From Oenanthe sinensis (lineage: Eukaryota > Streptophyta > Magnoliopsida > Apiales > Apiaceae), in assembly GCA_028671895.1 (NCBI GenBank), contig CM053799.1, positions 51,027,455 through 51,091,454 on the forward strand: a DNA stretch of 64,000 nt, read 5' to 3'. Positions 24,525-37,709 of the stretch are shown piece by piece; position 1 is the stretch's first letter, and every line of letters starts with the position of its first letter. A model generated the notes under the pieces. It made no database searches and was not told the origin of the DNA. It worked only from the letters and a program-made list of their open reading frames with translations. The position numbers and the translations under genes were made by a program.

Positions 24525-25989
24525 CTGTCAACAGGTCAAGTTAAATTATTAGATGCCAATGTACATCGTAATATGTTTTAGTACAGAACACTGCATATTT
24601 GAAACAATTAATATATAAAGTGTTCCACCAGTCTATCCCTGTCGCAATCATCTTTTTCGAGGAAACCAAGAATCCTGGGACACATTAACAGCTTCTGTAG
24701 AAAATAAAAGCAAAATAAGTAACAAACAACTTAATTATCAAAACATCATTTTAGCTTTAGAAGAATACTATGACATCTTTCCAGCATCTGTAGCAAATTC
24801 GAGCTATTGAACATACAAGCGGCATTAACATGATTGTCTTTCTTATATAAATTGATAGAAGAGCACGTGAATGTTACAAAAATCTGAATTAACTGTTACC
24901 AGGACAACATATGTTAAACTCATTTTCAATTTAGGTATCCAATACTGCTCCAACTATTTGCTTTCTTAGTAATTAAACACGCGTTGTGACAATCACTAAG
25001 AGATGAGATTTTAGCCGAATAGTGAAGCCCGTGACACAGGTCACATCCAAATCCTCCATTCTTTCACCATAAGCAATTCAAAATCATTTACAATTTTAAC
25101 TTTAATCAATTGGATACATACCCAATTAAAGATGTTTCCAGGATATACTCTATATACCAGGTTTAACTGATTTCAATTTAAAATTTTAGATAGATTCAAT
25201 AAATGATATACCATTAAGTAAAATGTGTCCTGCCTTCCAATGTTTTACCCAAATAAGCAAAGTATTGCTCAAGCAATTATTGATAAAACTATATTGTCCT
25301 TATTTAGTATAATTTTAAATAGATGAATAACAGTCCTGCATGAAAATAATACCTAAAATAGCAAAATAGATACCCAAAAAGAGTACAACATACACAAACA
25401 TCTACCGGTCCAATACGTATAATAAAGTTGAGCAACAAACCAATAAAACACAAATGACATGTACCAATCCAATATAATCGGTGACTAATATCTTGAAAAC
25501 CAACAATCAGCATGCATCAGGCAATACTATATTGTATTTCAAACACATATGAATATATGAAATCGCATAAACTGATGTTGTGTATAAAAAGATACATGGT
25601 TCTTAAGTCAAATCACATGTTTTGATATCAAAGCAATCATAGTTGCAATATAGACTCTAAATTGTATAATGTAGAATACAAAATCCAAACATCACATACC
25701 TCCATTGATTTAGTATAATAAGAGTTCAAGTTTCCCATTTTTGGACATAACCCATTTTTGGCGAGTTTCAAAAGTATACTACATTTATGATTATTTTAAT
25801 TATTTATAATAAACTTTTGTATTTTTTAATTGAACCTTCATTGTACATGATAATTAAAATATCATAGTTTATTATAATTATTATAAAGATAATGGATAAC
25901 GTTATAAACAAACAATATACTGAATAATAAAATTGCATTTTATTAATTTTACAATCTTTATTTTTAGATTATCCCATATAAGAAATATA
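24525..25989. other. spacer upstream of the B3 pseudogene
   Basis: A short minus-strand coding-like piece (about 24690-24635) may be an earlier exon of the B3 gene; it is too short to support. Otherwise no gene or element is recognised. It is AT-rich throughout. Confidence 0.4.
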
Positions 25990-26253
25990 TACTCTCTCCG
26001 TCCCAAATTAACTTTTTTATTTGACTTTTCTGAAGTCAAATTAACTAAAGTTTGACTGAAAATTATATATAATATATAATTGGAAAAAATTATAAAAAGT
26101 ATATCATTGAAAAATATATTTAATTTATTTTAAAATGTATATTTCAGGTTTTGAAAATTATATAAGAATAATTTTTAATTCTCAATCAAAGTTGAGTCAA
26201 ATTGACCACAAAAAAGTCAAATAAGACAGTTAATTTCGGACGAAGAGAGAATA
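25990..26253. mobile_element. Stowaway-type MITE, degenerate
   Basis: The left end tactctctccgtccc and right end ggacgaagagag are inverted relatives of the ctccctccgtcc terminus of Stowaway (Tc1/mariner) MITEs. Length is about 260 bp. The left flank has the expected TA; the right flank reads aata and is decayed. The interior is AT-rich with no ORF. Confidence 0.75.
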
Positions 26254-28195
26254 TTTTAATGTTATAATATAACGAAGACGTTAATAAAAACATTTTAATA
26301 ATATTTTATTTCGATTTTTGCAATACAAGAATAAAAATATAATTATAATCATTTTATACACGAGCCGGTATATTTTATATGATTTTTTTAATTAGAATCA
26401 ATTCGTATACCGTCTTTCACGTATATAAGCAATAATTTAGTCTTCAAATCACATATGTTATATTTCTTTACTTATTTGATGAGTAATGAACCCTTAATTA
26501 TAAAAAAATTTAAAATTTAATAATTCTTAAATTATACCACTTCCCAATATATTCCAGATTATTATCAATATATTTCAAAAAAAAGTTCTAAATTTAATTA
26601 ATTTAACATATTTAAAAAATAAAAAAAATGGATTATAGATAACTAATAACAGTATTCAGTTAATGCATACAACTGATTGTTAGATATACTATATATAAGG
26701 ATTATACAGAGAAATTTGCATGAGTTTCACACAGACATTTTTTTAGCTGTATATATATCTGAAGTTTACATTTGATATTATTTTTATAATCATGCCAATT
26801 AAGAATTCTATATTTGAAAAGACTTTATAAATCATATGTTTCTTTTAATATTTCAAGACCGAGTAAAAATTTCCAAATTCTTTAATATAAAATCCAATTT
26901 AACTATATAGTACATTTCCCCGTAATAAGTCTTTTGATGGAATGACATAAATATTGTTTTAAAAAAAAATTAGTCTATATAGTGTCACCTATATATGTAT
27001 ATTTCCAAATTTTTTGTAAGGTATACTCTACTGTCATTTAAATATATAATTTTTATATTAATACAGTGGGTTTCACAATAATTAAAAAATAAGTGAACTT
27101 CATTTTATAAAATATTCCAATTAATTTTGCATAAAGAATACATAAATTCCACTAAAACTGACATTCCTAATTTTTTTTTATATAATTATACTATACTTTA
27201 AAAGGAAATTTTATATTTCAGTAAATACCTTATGCAAAACATGGACATATTTCTAGTATTTTTAATTATTGCTGCCAAAACTTGGGTAAATAATGAGTTA
27301 CCCACGGGTCAACCCGTTTAGCCGGTATATTTCATTGTTTGACGTCGATGCCGGTATATTTATTGTTTTTATCATTTTTTGCATTATTTTGTATTGATTG
27401 ATGTATGTTTGGTTATGGTGTGTAGTTTCGTCACTGTCCTGTTTTTGTTTTTATTGTCTGATGGCCATTGTTCTTGATGCAGTTTATTCGTTGATTAATT
27501 GTTTGTGTAATGTATCACATGCTCAGATGATTTGATACTAAATGAATATTTGGTTTTTGTTTGTTTTTAGTTTGAGGAACGATTTTTTGTGTGATGATTT
27601 GAATCTGCATGTTCTTCGCACAAGAAATAATCTGCCTGTTCTTCTCACGAGAAATCATGGATTCAGATTCTTCCAAACAATCGTGTAACGTTATTTGTTC
27701 TTTCTTTCATCACTGCACTTAGGGAAAAAGTTTATATTTATCTTATATAATTCATTTTATTTATTATATTAATTTTGTTTGGTATTTGATAGTTACCGGG
27801 AGAAGAAAGAATGGATGTGATCAATCATATGTTCATTCAATCGCAACTATGTTGTTGGAATTAGTATTTGTTAGGTGTTTTTTTACTTTGTAAATCGGTG
27901 GATAGTAATGTATTTGTTTAAGATGTCGAGGGTGTCAAAACTTTCAAATCTAATCTTAATTCTCAGCTTTATGGTATTTATCTACTATTAATTTAAAACA
28001 ACTTCATAAATATCTTTGTTCAGACTTGGTAGAACTGTAGAAGGTAGAATATATGCTTGATGTAATGTTTGTTAGCTTCATGTTTGTCTTAATAATTGTC
28101 TTGGAAGTTCCGTGAACATGTTTTTAAAGTAAACTATATTCTAATCATATTATGTTAGTATTATGCTTTATTATAAAGTACAAAATTATATATCC
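26254..28195. other. very AT-rich spacer
   Basis: No coding sequence recognised. It becomes less AT-rich after about 27300, where the block leading to the gene-fragment cluster begins. I looked for a transposon end at this change and could not fix one. Confidence 0.4.
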
Positions 28196-28389
28196 TACAA
28201 GATTATGGCACTGAAGTGGCTTTGGCTCTGAAAGTTTCGTATGACAGTGATGTGCTTGAAGAAGAGTTTATAGTTGAGTGGTACGAAAAGGGCTTAAATG
28301 GCAACGGTAAAGACTCCTTGATCTGGAAGAATGTCAAACCATTTGTTGAGTGGCTTCAGAGTGCTGAATCTGAAATTGAATATGAATGA
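28196..28389 (+). pseudogene. eIF5 C-terminal fragment
   Basis: About 63 codons ending at TGA 28387-28389. They read GTEVALALKVSYDSDVLEEE, then WKNVKPFVEWLQSAESE. This is the end of the W2/HEAT domain of translation initiation factor eIF5, which promotes GTP hydrolysis by eIF2 in the ribosomal pre-initiation complex. The N-terminal GTPase-activating part is missing upstream. The piece is clean in frame and is followed by its own apparent 3' UTR. It is one member of a plus-strand cluster of unrelated gene ends. Confidence 0.82.
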
Positions 28390-28415
28390 GTGTTGGTGCC
28401 CATGTCTCACTGTCT

Positions 28416-28600
28416 CATGTTATGCATTCTATTTTCCTTTGTGTGTTTGCAGTTGTGTCATGTTGGTGTCCGATTCACTGCTTGCTATCTGGTTTGATCT
28501 TGAACTGTTGCATGTTATTCGTTCTATTTTCCTTTTGTTTTTGCAGTTGTTTTCTGTTGGTGTCCGATTCACTGCTTGCTATCTGGGTTGGTCTTGAACT
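28416..28600 (+). repeat. 95-bp tandem duplication after the eIF5 fragment
   Basis: Unit one is about 28416-28510 and unit two 28511-28600. Both carry catgttat, attttcctt, ttgcagttgt, ttggtgtccgattcactgc and cttgaactg. They differ at several sites, so the duplication is not new. Confidence 0.8.
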
Positions 28601-29221
28601 GATTAATTATCTTATTGTTGTATGGTAATAAATCATGTGTGGGATAGTAGTAGTAGTAATGTTCTTAATATGAATCTTGAATTGTCGTGTTCTTGGAAGG
28701 ATTGTTGTTATTCCATCTATTATGCCCGTTGAAGTATAAAAAGTATGTAATTTTTTTTTATTCTGACGGAGTTGCAGTTCAAACGGTGACAATTATGTAA
28801 TAATATTAAAGTGTCTATAATGACAAAATATGTAATAATATAAAAATTAAGCAATTTCATAATCAATGTATAAAGCACAGGAGGATTGAATATCCTTACA
28901 GATACAGCCTTAGATGTATTGTATAAAGCATAATACTTACATAATTTTGATAATAGTCACATCGTTCATGTTCCTGCTGGTGCTACTGCTCTCTCTGATG
29001 TACTAATGCTCTTTCCGAATGTGAACCATGTCAGGAACCACTGCTCCTTCAAATTCTGAAACTAAGAATAAGTCAATTGATTTAATGGTAACAATTGCTT
29101 CTGCACAATGCTTATATATCTTTTGCTTTGTGATTTTGGTGCATAAGACCTTGACAGGACTCGGAACCTTGGATTCCCAATATGTTAAAAAGGGATCGCT
29201 GTACAATACTGAATGTCAACT

Positions 29222-29312
29222 GATATCTCCACCAGAATAGTTGCTACTTTCAGAAGTGTTTACGTGAATTAATATCTTCACCAGAAAAGTTGCTACTTTC
29301 AGAAGTGTTTAC
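29222..29312 (+). repeat. about 50-bp tandem duplication
   Basis: Two adjacent copies of a unit containing ccaccagaatagttgctact and cagaagtgtttacg. The second copy has ttcaccagaaaagttg. It lies between the eIF5 and NDR fragments; no function is evident. Confidence 0.7.
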
Positions 29313-29379
29313 GATTTTTAAAGCATAGAGTACAAATATGTAAATAGTTATTTATAATTTCTTCTTTCTAAATATGCAG

Positions 29380-29464
29380 ATGCTTTCATCGAAGGATGTT
29401 AACTTTGTTGGTTACACTTACAAGAACTTTGAGATCGTCAATGATTATCAAGTTCCTGGAATGG
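29380..29464 (+). pseudogene. NDR-type AGC kinase exon (hydrophobic motif)
   Basis: One exon with a tgcag acceptor and a gtatct donor. It encodes MLSSKDVNFVGYTYKNFEIV, then NDYQVPGMG. The FVGYTYKNFE pattern is the C-terminal hydrophobic motif of plant NDR (LATS-related) AGC kinases, whose Thr is phosphorylated for activation. The kinase domain itself is not nearby. Only this exon was carried in. The assignment rests on the remembered motif. Confidence 0.65.
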
Positions 29465-29597
29465 GTATCTCTCTCACTCTCTTCATGTGTTTGTGTGTGG
29501 CTCTTCACTTTATTTCTTTCAAATATTCGCCACTGGTGAAAGTTAGGAGAGACTTCTATCATCTGTACATTAAATAGAGATGCATTTTTTTTCCCAG

Positions 29598-30117
29598 GTA
29601 CAATCTACTTCGTTGGAAGTTCCCAGCTACATCTTTCACTGGTCCAGTTCTCTCTGATGCTGGATTTGACCTATTGAACAAATTATTAACTTACAACCCG
29701 GAGAAGGTATGTATTTCACATCCCTGTTGTAGGTTATTATAATTGACATTATATTGTAGCTACTGATTCTTGCTTTGTTGAATGCACTGAGCCACAGAGT
29801 ATAACAGCTGATGTTGCACTTAGCCATGAGTGATTCCGTGAAGTTCCTCTTCCCAAATCCAAAGATTTCATGCCTACTTTTCCTGCTCATCATGCTCAAC
29901 ACAGGTATGTTCTAGGCAATTGTAATTGGAGAATGCAGATCCCACCATTTTGTAATCGCATGTGCTTTTATACATATTATTTGGCTATTCGATCAAATCT
30001 ACATTGATTTTTTCCAGACATACATGAAAAGTACTGAAGAGTCCGGATCCTCTTGAAGAGCAACGAAGGCAAGAGTTGCAGCAAAGGGAATTCGGGACAG
30101 GTGGTCTGTTTGGCTAA
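29598..30117 (+). pseudogene. CDKG-type cyclin-dependent kinase, last three exons, with stops
   Basis: Exon 29598-29706: [15 protein letters not shown], then [19 protein letters not shown], with a gtatgt donor. Exon 29798-29904: ITADVALSHE, TGA at 29831-29833 where Trp is expected, then FREVPLPKSKDFMPTFPA. Exon 30018-30117: TGA at 30025-30027, then VLKSPDPLEEQRRQELQQ and GTGGLFG, with stop 30115-30117. This is the C-lobe end of the CDKG/CDK11 (PITSLRE-like) kinases, linked to splicing and the cell cycle. Introns are kept, so it is not an mRNA copy. Two stops make it dead. Confidence 0.88.
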
Positions 30118-31875
30118 GCAAATATAATATTTGCCGAGGAGCTCAGAAACTATAAGTTTTTTATATGTAGTATCCACAGAACGATGTTGAGGTTAGAACC
30201 GTGCACTGAAGATGGTGTTTTTATATGCAGTACCCACAGAATGATATGATCAGCTCTTTCCATTGATATAAAATTGCATCTGTGACATACTGCATTCATC
30301 GCAAGGTCTGACATAATGGCCTCTATTATTTTAATGTCAAGGAACAGTTTTTAAGCGAACTTTTGTATGTAAAATATGTACTGTGACACAACTATAAACG
30401 GTTCTCTTATAATTGATTTTGAATATCAGCTGCATTTTTCATGCTATTATAAGTTCTATCATTTTTAATCTTTGTATTGTGTTTGCATGAGGCGATTGGT
30501 GTAAACTGAAGGGGGTTTCCTAGCCTTTCATTGATGGAGGGTTGCAGAAATTTTTTTGACATTAAGGTAATTTATGCAACCTGCCAGTGGATTGTCATCA
30601 AGGGTCGGAATATCTTAACTATTGCATGTGTTGGTGTTCTTGATAATGATGTCTCGGTAAATTATTAATATTATAGTAGTAGCAATGCTAATTGGAAGCT
30701 ATAATATGAAATACAATTATAGTCAAGTTTAGTAGTGATGTTGGTACATTTTATTTTCTTTGACAGTGCTCCTATATTTACTGCTGATGGAGAGGGGGGC
30801 AGTGGGTTCGCAGCTGCAGCTGGTGTATATATATTGTGTTCTTCCACCTTTAGCTTTATTCACAATTTTCCATTCCATTCCACAACCAAATAGAGCATAA
30901 AACTTTCAAGTTGCTGCATGTGGTTCTCTAGAACCATATCTATAATCTTATTGGTGACCTGGTAACTATAAATATCTAAGATTTGTGGTGTATCAATCTT
31001 ATATGGGTAGGCTTTTTAACTCTTGATTGCTTAGCGTTTTTGTCTCTTTTTAAATGTTATTATATCTGGAACTAAAGTGAAGATTATAACAATTGGACCA
31101 TTTCACCAGAAAACATTGCTCAAGCACACAGGAAAAAAATAAATATATATGTTAATATGTTATTAATTTCTCTTTTGAAATTATTTATTTTAGATAATCC
31201 GTATATGTGATTGGAAAAAAAATCAATATCTTGAGCTTGCCATGGATATTTTAGGAAATTTTTAGTGAACTTCAGTGCTCTTTGGCTCACCACAGTCGCT
31301 CTTGGAAGCTACCTGAGCTTATTATAGGTTACTATAGTCACGGCTATTAGTACTAAGCATGGGAAACTTGGATGGATATCGGACAATTTAAATCGGGGTC
31401 ATCTCTGGTACTTCTTCTTCTGGCAAGACCACTGTATCTAGATGACAGACATAAAAGCACCGAGTTTAAATATCCATGTTCAAAAGCTACATTTCAGGTA
31501 TACTATGAGATACTTGATAATATATTCTTGACTATGGTAATAATCATTTTCTGTGATCATGCTCCAGTAAAACTATTCTTCAGGGAGGTTGAAGATAAAT
31601 TTGGATCTTTCTTTGACATCAAAATATAAGCAAATAAAAAGTATTGGAGGGATTTAGTTTTATCAAAATGGTATCATGAGCATGTCTACAGATGAATTTT
31701 GATTGTTTGTCATGAGCGAAGTTTAACTTTAATCCTTAACTCTCATTTATTTGTTTGTTTATATTTAGAAGTTTTGACAGCATGTCATTGAAGGTGGTTT
31801 CCTGTGCTATCCTTACTTGAAGATGTGAGAAAGCAAAAGGTTTTGAATTGGCCAATAATTCCAGTAAATTGGTGT
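30118..31875. other. spacer in the gene-fragment cluster
   Basis: A short plus-strand coding-like patch near 30770-30830 reads APIFTADGEGGSGFAAAAG and may be another captured exon, source unknown. A patch at 31372-31500 is open but unrecognised. I see no terminal repeats. Confidence 0.35.
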
Positions 31876-32440
31876 TGCAGCTTAAATCAGAGATAGAGGC
31901 ATTGAAAGAACTTCAGAAAGCAGATGATTTTTATGATGAGAAGCTAGCAAAAACAAAGGCTGCTGTAGAGAAACTAAATGTTTAGCTGGAGACTGCCAAA
32001 ATCGCTAAAGCGTGTGCGAATGGGATAGTAAAAGACGCTGAAGTGGAGGCTAGTATCAGAGAAACATTGCAATGGAGCTTAAATCAGAGGTAGAAACACT
32101 GAAACAACAACTTGAGAAAGCACAAGAGCACGAGGAAAAAGGGAAAAATAGAGCAACTTAATGTAGAGATCGAGGCTGCTAGAATGACTGAATCTTATGC
32201 ACATAATCTGCTGAAAGAGTGGAAGAAGAGGTTTGAAGAATTAGAGATCAATGTTGAGCAAGCAAACCGTCTAGAAAAATCTGCATCAGAGTCTTTGGAC
32301 TCGATCATGAAACAAGTAGAGGAAAGTAATGATTTGTTGCATGGCGCAGAATCTGAAATTGCTTCTCTTAAAGAAAAGGTGGGCTTATTTGAAATGTAGG
32401 TAGGATCCCAGAGAGGCAATCCTGAGGTTTCCGAGCGAAG
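31876..32440 (+). pseudogene. WEB-family coiled-coil protein fragment
   Basis: Intronless coding-like stretch with frameshifts and a TAG near 31983. It reads QLKSEIEALKELQKADDFYD, later IEQLNVEIEAARMTESYAHN, RFEELEINVEQANRLEKSAS and LHGAESEIASLKEKVGLFEM. This is the heptad-rich coiled coil of plant WEB-family proteins, named for a chloroplast photorelocation factor; several relatives are annotated as chloroplastic. Two adjacent parts repeat a related pattern (LKSEIEALK, then LKSEVETLK), as in that family. It is not functional as it stands. Confidence 0.7.
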
Positions 32441-33695
32441 TCTTTATACGGACAAGTGGTAGCCCATGCTTTAAAGCATGATTTTGATTCTCTTTGATGG
32501 AGATATAGAATTCTAATGTAAGGCTCTATGTGATATATTATTTGACCTATGGCCTTACTTTGAAGTTAAGGCATCTTGCACAGTTTGATCATAATTAGAA
32601 ATTTTTTACTCGAGGAATGACAGCCTCTAAAGCTCTATCTCCATGCATATACAGTCACTTGGGTCACCTTTAAATAACAAAAACAAATGTGATCTATGCA
32701 GTAATGACACATTGCAAGCATCCCAAAGTTTAACAATATCTTCTACTGGATCCAAGCTAACATCCTTGACACTCTTTAATATCTGTATGGAGTCTATGGA
32801 GTTTCTTGACTATGCTCAAGTCTAAACTCTAAACTGCCTATTATAGTGGTATGTTTGGCAGAAATAAAAAAAACTAGATATTTGTTGAACAAAGCTAAAA
32901 GGATTTTAACAAGCCTAAGGTGCTACATATCTTAATACTTAATGCTATCACGGGTTTATTATATTCTTCTAATTTTTTATTAAAAAAATATGACCAGTTA
33001 TGTTATAATTATTTGTTTATAAGAGTAATGAAAAATATAAGGATATAATTTAGTCAATAGTCATTTTATAATCGTGTTAATATGATAAATTTATATTATT
33101 TTATTTTCAATTTATTAAAATTTTAAAATAAATATTTAATTTAAACTATATGCAGTTATAATAAAAATTATTTATAACTTAATTTTACGATCGAAAATAA
33201 CAACTATAGTTTGCATATACTCTATTTCAAATTCTTTTTATTAATATGAAAACAAAATATTGTGATTTTAAAATTTATATATTATAATTGTATTCTATTA
33301 CTCATTTTTCATTTGGAGGTATGAAAGTAAATATTAAAAATTAAAAAAAAATAGATGATAATATTAATAAATTTTTGAATGTATTACATGTCAAAAAAAA
33401 TTATTTTATATAAATTTATTAATTAAAACTAAATATATTATCTTATAAAAAAATAAAATTTAATTTACAGGTTATACAATAAAAAACTTATTACAATGCA
33501 AACTAAAACTATATATAATTTATAAAAATATGTATTATATTTTCTGTCTGCTTCTCCTTTGTATAGGATAATTAAACTATATTTCTGTTATATTTATAAG
33601 TTATTACCCTAATTAACCTTCACAGTGTAATACTTCCTTTTCCATTTATTTATATACAATAATTTCTAAGTTAATATTGTATGATCACAAATACA
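32441..33695. other. AT-rich spacer
   Basis: Nothing recognised. It is extremely AT-rich from 32940 to 33600. Confidence 0.4.
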
Positions 33696-33699
33696 GATA

Positions 33700-33906
33700 C
33701 AGATGTCCTTGGACCTAGAAATAAATTATAAGTATCGATCCAAAGTATCTAAACTTATTCTGCACAGTGATATGCTCAGTCCTCAGAGATAAGCAGTGCG
33801 TGTAGTCAGATGGAACAATGATGAGCTTGCAACAGATGCACTGCCTATTCATGGCTTTGAGCATTTTAAGGAAAACGATTATTCCCTTGCTCAAACTCCA
33901 TTTCAG
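33700..33906 (+). pseudogene. VPS41 fragment (HOPS complex subunit)
   Basis: Coding-like sequence with an in-frame TAA at 33790-33792 and a donor at 33907 (cag|gtaaaa). After the stop it reads AVRVVRWNNDELATDALPIH, then GFEHFKENDYSLAQTPF. This closely resembles the plant VPS41 stretch with the pattern DALPVHGFEHYKAKDYSLAH. VPS41 is a HOPS subunit that tethers vesicles to the vacuole. The upstream part (NYKYRSKVSKLILHSDML) I do not place. The copia element at 34062 lies 155 bp downstream, probably inside the old intron. Confidence 0.68.
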
Positions 33907-34061
33907 GTAAAAATAACTTCTTTTCTGTTTCTGTTTTCTGTATTGTTAACTTTGAAATTAAAATGATACGATAGTTGCAATTCTCAATATTTTCATTGTT
34001 AGCGTGATAGCCTCTTGAATAGGCAGTTATCTTAGATTATGAATTGTGATTATACTAACTG

Positions 34062-35216
34062 TGTTGGGGCGTAATTAAAAACTACACACAACAATGGGAC
34101 ATTTATATAAATAATTTAACAAGAACATGCAGATTAAACCAATTAACAAAACAAAGCACGAAGGTAAAACAAGACATATAAATTAGTAACCGTAAGGACA
34201 AGAGAAAAGATAGAATACTTAGCTCTAACAGAAGCTTTACGCATACACTGATAGAACCAAACAACTGCTGAGTCGACAAGCCTTGCAAGAAGTCTTGACT
34301 GTTCTTGAAGAGATTATTTCCCCACTACGTTGTGTTGGGTTGCAGCAATATCACTTCCAGGATAAAACAGCACAGTACTTCGTCCACAGATACGTAGCAC
34401 TCAACAGTGACTAGTACCTCAGTTCGTCCAAAAAACCTATGCACTTTATATATGAGAGGTAGGAGAAAGAGGCACACCTCAATTTGCCTGACAAACTATG
34501 CAATTTATTTTTCACTATGCAATGTACAAGCAAGAAGCACACAAGCTAGAGGCACACCTCAATTTGCCCGACAACCTATGCAATTTATTTTTTAATTATG
34601 CAAGGTACAAGCAAGAGACACACAAGCTAGATGCCCACCTCAACTAGATGTGCACGCCTCAATATATAGGCATCTTGAGTTGCTCTTCTCTTATTCTACT
34701 CGATGTGGAATGTAGAGTTTTACAAAGAAAATAGAGTTTTGCAAGATGGGTTTTATTTGTTACTTATATTATTCAGATTAAGTAATATTAATATTACAAT
34801 ATATATATAGAGTCTGATTATTTAAATAATTCTTACTCAATATATTTAATATTAATATTAAATAATCAATATAAATAAATCAAATAAATTTGCAATTAAA
34901 AGATATAAAGTAATCAATAGCATCATGTGACATAAGCATTCTACTTACACTAGTAGTTGTAAACAGCACTAACACAAGATGCTATATAAACTTATTATCC
35001 TTCCTTTACAAATTCAATGTGGGACAAACCCCACATAATCCATTTCAAACAAGCAACTTCAACTCAAATTTTTTATGAATTACACTAAGAAAATGTCTTA
35101 GATCCAAATATGAAAGTTTAAGTCCTCATAACAAGGAACAACCTCCAATAGTTAGTTTTTGGAAATTACATCAAGAACATATATAAAATATGTCTTAAAC
35201 TTTCCATTTTCTAACA
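34062..35216 (-). repeat. 3' LTR of minus-strand copia
   Basis: 1155 bp, reading on the plus strand from tgttggggcg to ttttctaaca. It contains an internal 80-bp tandem duplication (34470-34549 and 34550-34630, unit beginning aggcacacctcaatttgcc). A polypurine tract (minus strand, atttgtgggggat) adjoins it at about 35217-35229, which fixes this as the 3' LTR. Confidence 0.9.
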
Positions 35217-35840
35217 ATCCCCCACAAATCCATACAGAAATGCATATCAGGTTTTACTCATGACTTGTTTTTCAGAGTTGGTACCCGTCAAGGTTTGAAC
35301 CCTCCTAAGTTCTCTACTTCGATGGCTATCGGATATAGATAGAATGTTTCACCTGGAATCTTTATCCATTTTTGTGTAACCACACTCCATAGACGACGAC
35401 AAGTCAAAGGCTATGGTGCTAATCTACGGCTTTGAGAAATTAATGGTCATGTCTCGATCCTGTTCGTCGAATGCTTCGAGGAATAACCCTATCCTCTAAT
35501 TGCGACCATACAATAACATTCGCTTAGCTAGGCATCTCCAAAGATGTACTGCCAACATCTCATCTCATGACTTGACCCCATTCAGAGTTCTTAAAACTCT
35601 TGCTTACTAGCAGTTACAGTACATCTTGAGGTTTACATAGGAAAGACTCAGATACGTGAGTATCTATATAATTGTAATAGAGGTACTACCGAATCACCCT
35701 CACAACTTGTTATTACCACATTGAATACACTTCGAGGGATCTCCATTCAGGTGTATTGGGTTCCCGCTGTTGATGACTCAAAATGGGTTGTCAGTCCCAT
35801 CCCCAACCTCAACTTAAGGACAACAGCATGCTCAAGTCCC
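35217..35840 (-). other. pol-less 3' region of minus-strand copia
   Basis: This lies between the polypurine tract and the broken end of reverse transcriptase. No coding motif is seen. In an intact element the rest of the polymerase and RNase H would be expected here, so a deletion has removed about 1.5 kb (inference from usual copia size). Confidence 0.55.
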
Positions 35841-37586
35841 TTAGTCAAACTTTTTATGCAAGTCTCTAGGAGCTTGTTTCAAGCCATTGATAGATTTGAC
35901 TAATTTACAAACTTTCCTCTCGTTGCCAGAAGCAACAAATCCCTCAGGCCGATCCATATAAATCTCTTCTTCAAGATCACCATGAAGAAAAGCTGTCTTT
36001 ACATCCATTTGATGGATGATAAGATCATGTACGGAAGCCAATGCTATAATCATTCGAATTGTTGTCATTCTTGCAACAGGAGAATATGTGTCAAAATAGT
36101 CAATTCCTTCTATTTGCCTAAAACCCTTAGCTACCAGCCTAGCCTTATACTTATCTATTGAGCCATCCGGGTTCATCTTTCTTTTGAAAATCCATTTACA
36201 TCCTATAGTAGTACACCTAGGAGGGAGATCGACCAACTCCCATGTTCCGTTAGAAACAATAGAGTCGATCTCACTCTTTACAACGCCTTTCCAGTGTCTT
36301 GACTCCGCAGAATCCATGGCCTGTCGAAAAGTTAAAGGTTCGTCCTCGACATTGTAAGTGATAAAATCACTTCCAAAGTCCTTGACCACCTTCGCACGCT
36401 TACTCCTTCTAGGTTCCTCTATTTCGTTAGGAGTAGAGCTACTAGCAGGATCCACCCCCATATTTGTCATCCTTTCCACATGATCAGGAATGGAACTCGA
36501 TGTGCGAGTGGGATCATCATTAGAAATACCCTGAGGTATATCAGTCTTCATAGGGAACACATCCTCAAAGAATGTTGCATCACGAAACTCAACTATAGTG
36601 TTGGCCACTATCCCATCTATGTCAGATTTTAACACTAAAAATCTCATAGCAGTAGTGGTTTCAATATAGCCCAGAAAGATGCAATCAACAGTTTTTGGCC
36701 CCAGTTTCTTTCTCTTGTGTTCAGGGACAAGTACCTTTGCAAGGCAGCCCCACACACGAAGATACTTTAAACCAGCCTTTCTGCCTTTCCATAATTCATA
36801 AGGTGTCTTGTCCATATGTTTCAGAGGGACTCTGTTCAGAATATGGCAAGCCGTATTCTGAGCCTCTTCCCACATGTACTTAGGCGACCCAGAATTAATT
36901 AGCATACTGTTAATCATATCTTTAAAAGTTCTGTTCTTTCGTTCTGTCACCCCATTAGACTCAGGAGTGTATGGTGGAGTCACTTCATGAACTATACAAT
37001 TGCTTTTGCAAAATTCATTAAATGACGTACCCGTATACTCTCCACCTCTATCCGACCTCAAACGTATAAGTACTTTGCCAGTTTGTGTTTCAACTTCATT
37101 TTTATACATAATGAATTTATCTAGTGCTTCATCTTTATGTTTAAGTAAATAAACATAGCAGTATCTACTACAATCGTCTATAAAGGTAATGAAATATCTT
37201 TTATTATCTTTAGTCAAAACACCACTGAATTCACATATGTCTGTGTGTACTAATTCTAATACTTCTGAATCCCTAACAACGTTATGAAAGGGTTTCCTAG
37301 TTAGTTTAGCAGTTACACATACTTGACATTTAGATTTCTTTTCAATGGCATACTTTGGAATCAACTCTAAATTCATCATATTCTTTAGAGCACCAAAATT
37401 TAGATGACCAAGACGTGAGTGCCATAAATCAGATGATTCAACACAATTCACAGAAGGAACAACATTATCATTAATAAATCTGCCCAAAACAGGCTCCATA
37501 TTTATTAAAAATAAACCATCAGACAAGTAACCTTTGCCAAAAAATACACCAGTGGTTTCAAGCACAGAATTAACTTGTGCTACCAT
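35841..37586 (-). pseudogene. copia integrase and partial reverse transcriptase
   Basis: 581 codons. It begins in the pre-integrase segment (LWHSRLGHLNFGALKNMM). Integrase residues: D in LVHTDICEF, D in [10 protein letters not shown] in GVTERKNRT. The reverse transcriptase N-terminal half is present: [43 protein letters not shown]. It stops at GLKQAPRDLHKKFD, before the catalytic YVDD. No RNase H follows. The frame is otherwise open, which is notable for an element this old. The protease has been lost from the region just upstream. Confidence 0.9.
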
Positions 37587-37709
37587 ATTAGATTTTTTAG
37601 CCTTGTTCTTGTCATTTTTAGGCTTAGTTTTCCTTTTTAGTGACAGACTTTCTTTTCTGTCCTATAGTCACTACTACGTTCACCTTCGAACTCCCATGTT
37701 CAGCAGGCA

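Noticed and set aside
27297..27360. Transposon end at the AT-to-mixed composition change (acgggtcaacccgt palindrome)
   Set aside because: No inverted partner, duplication or CTRR-type end could be found.
28331..28628. Cys/Leu-rich ORFs suggesting small membrane proteins
   Set aside because: They are out-of-frame readings over the eIF5 end and its duplicated 3' UTR.
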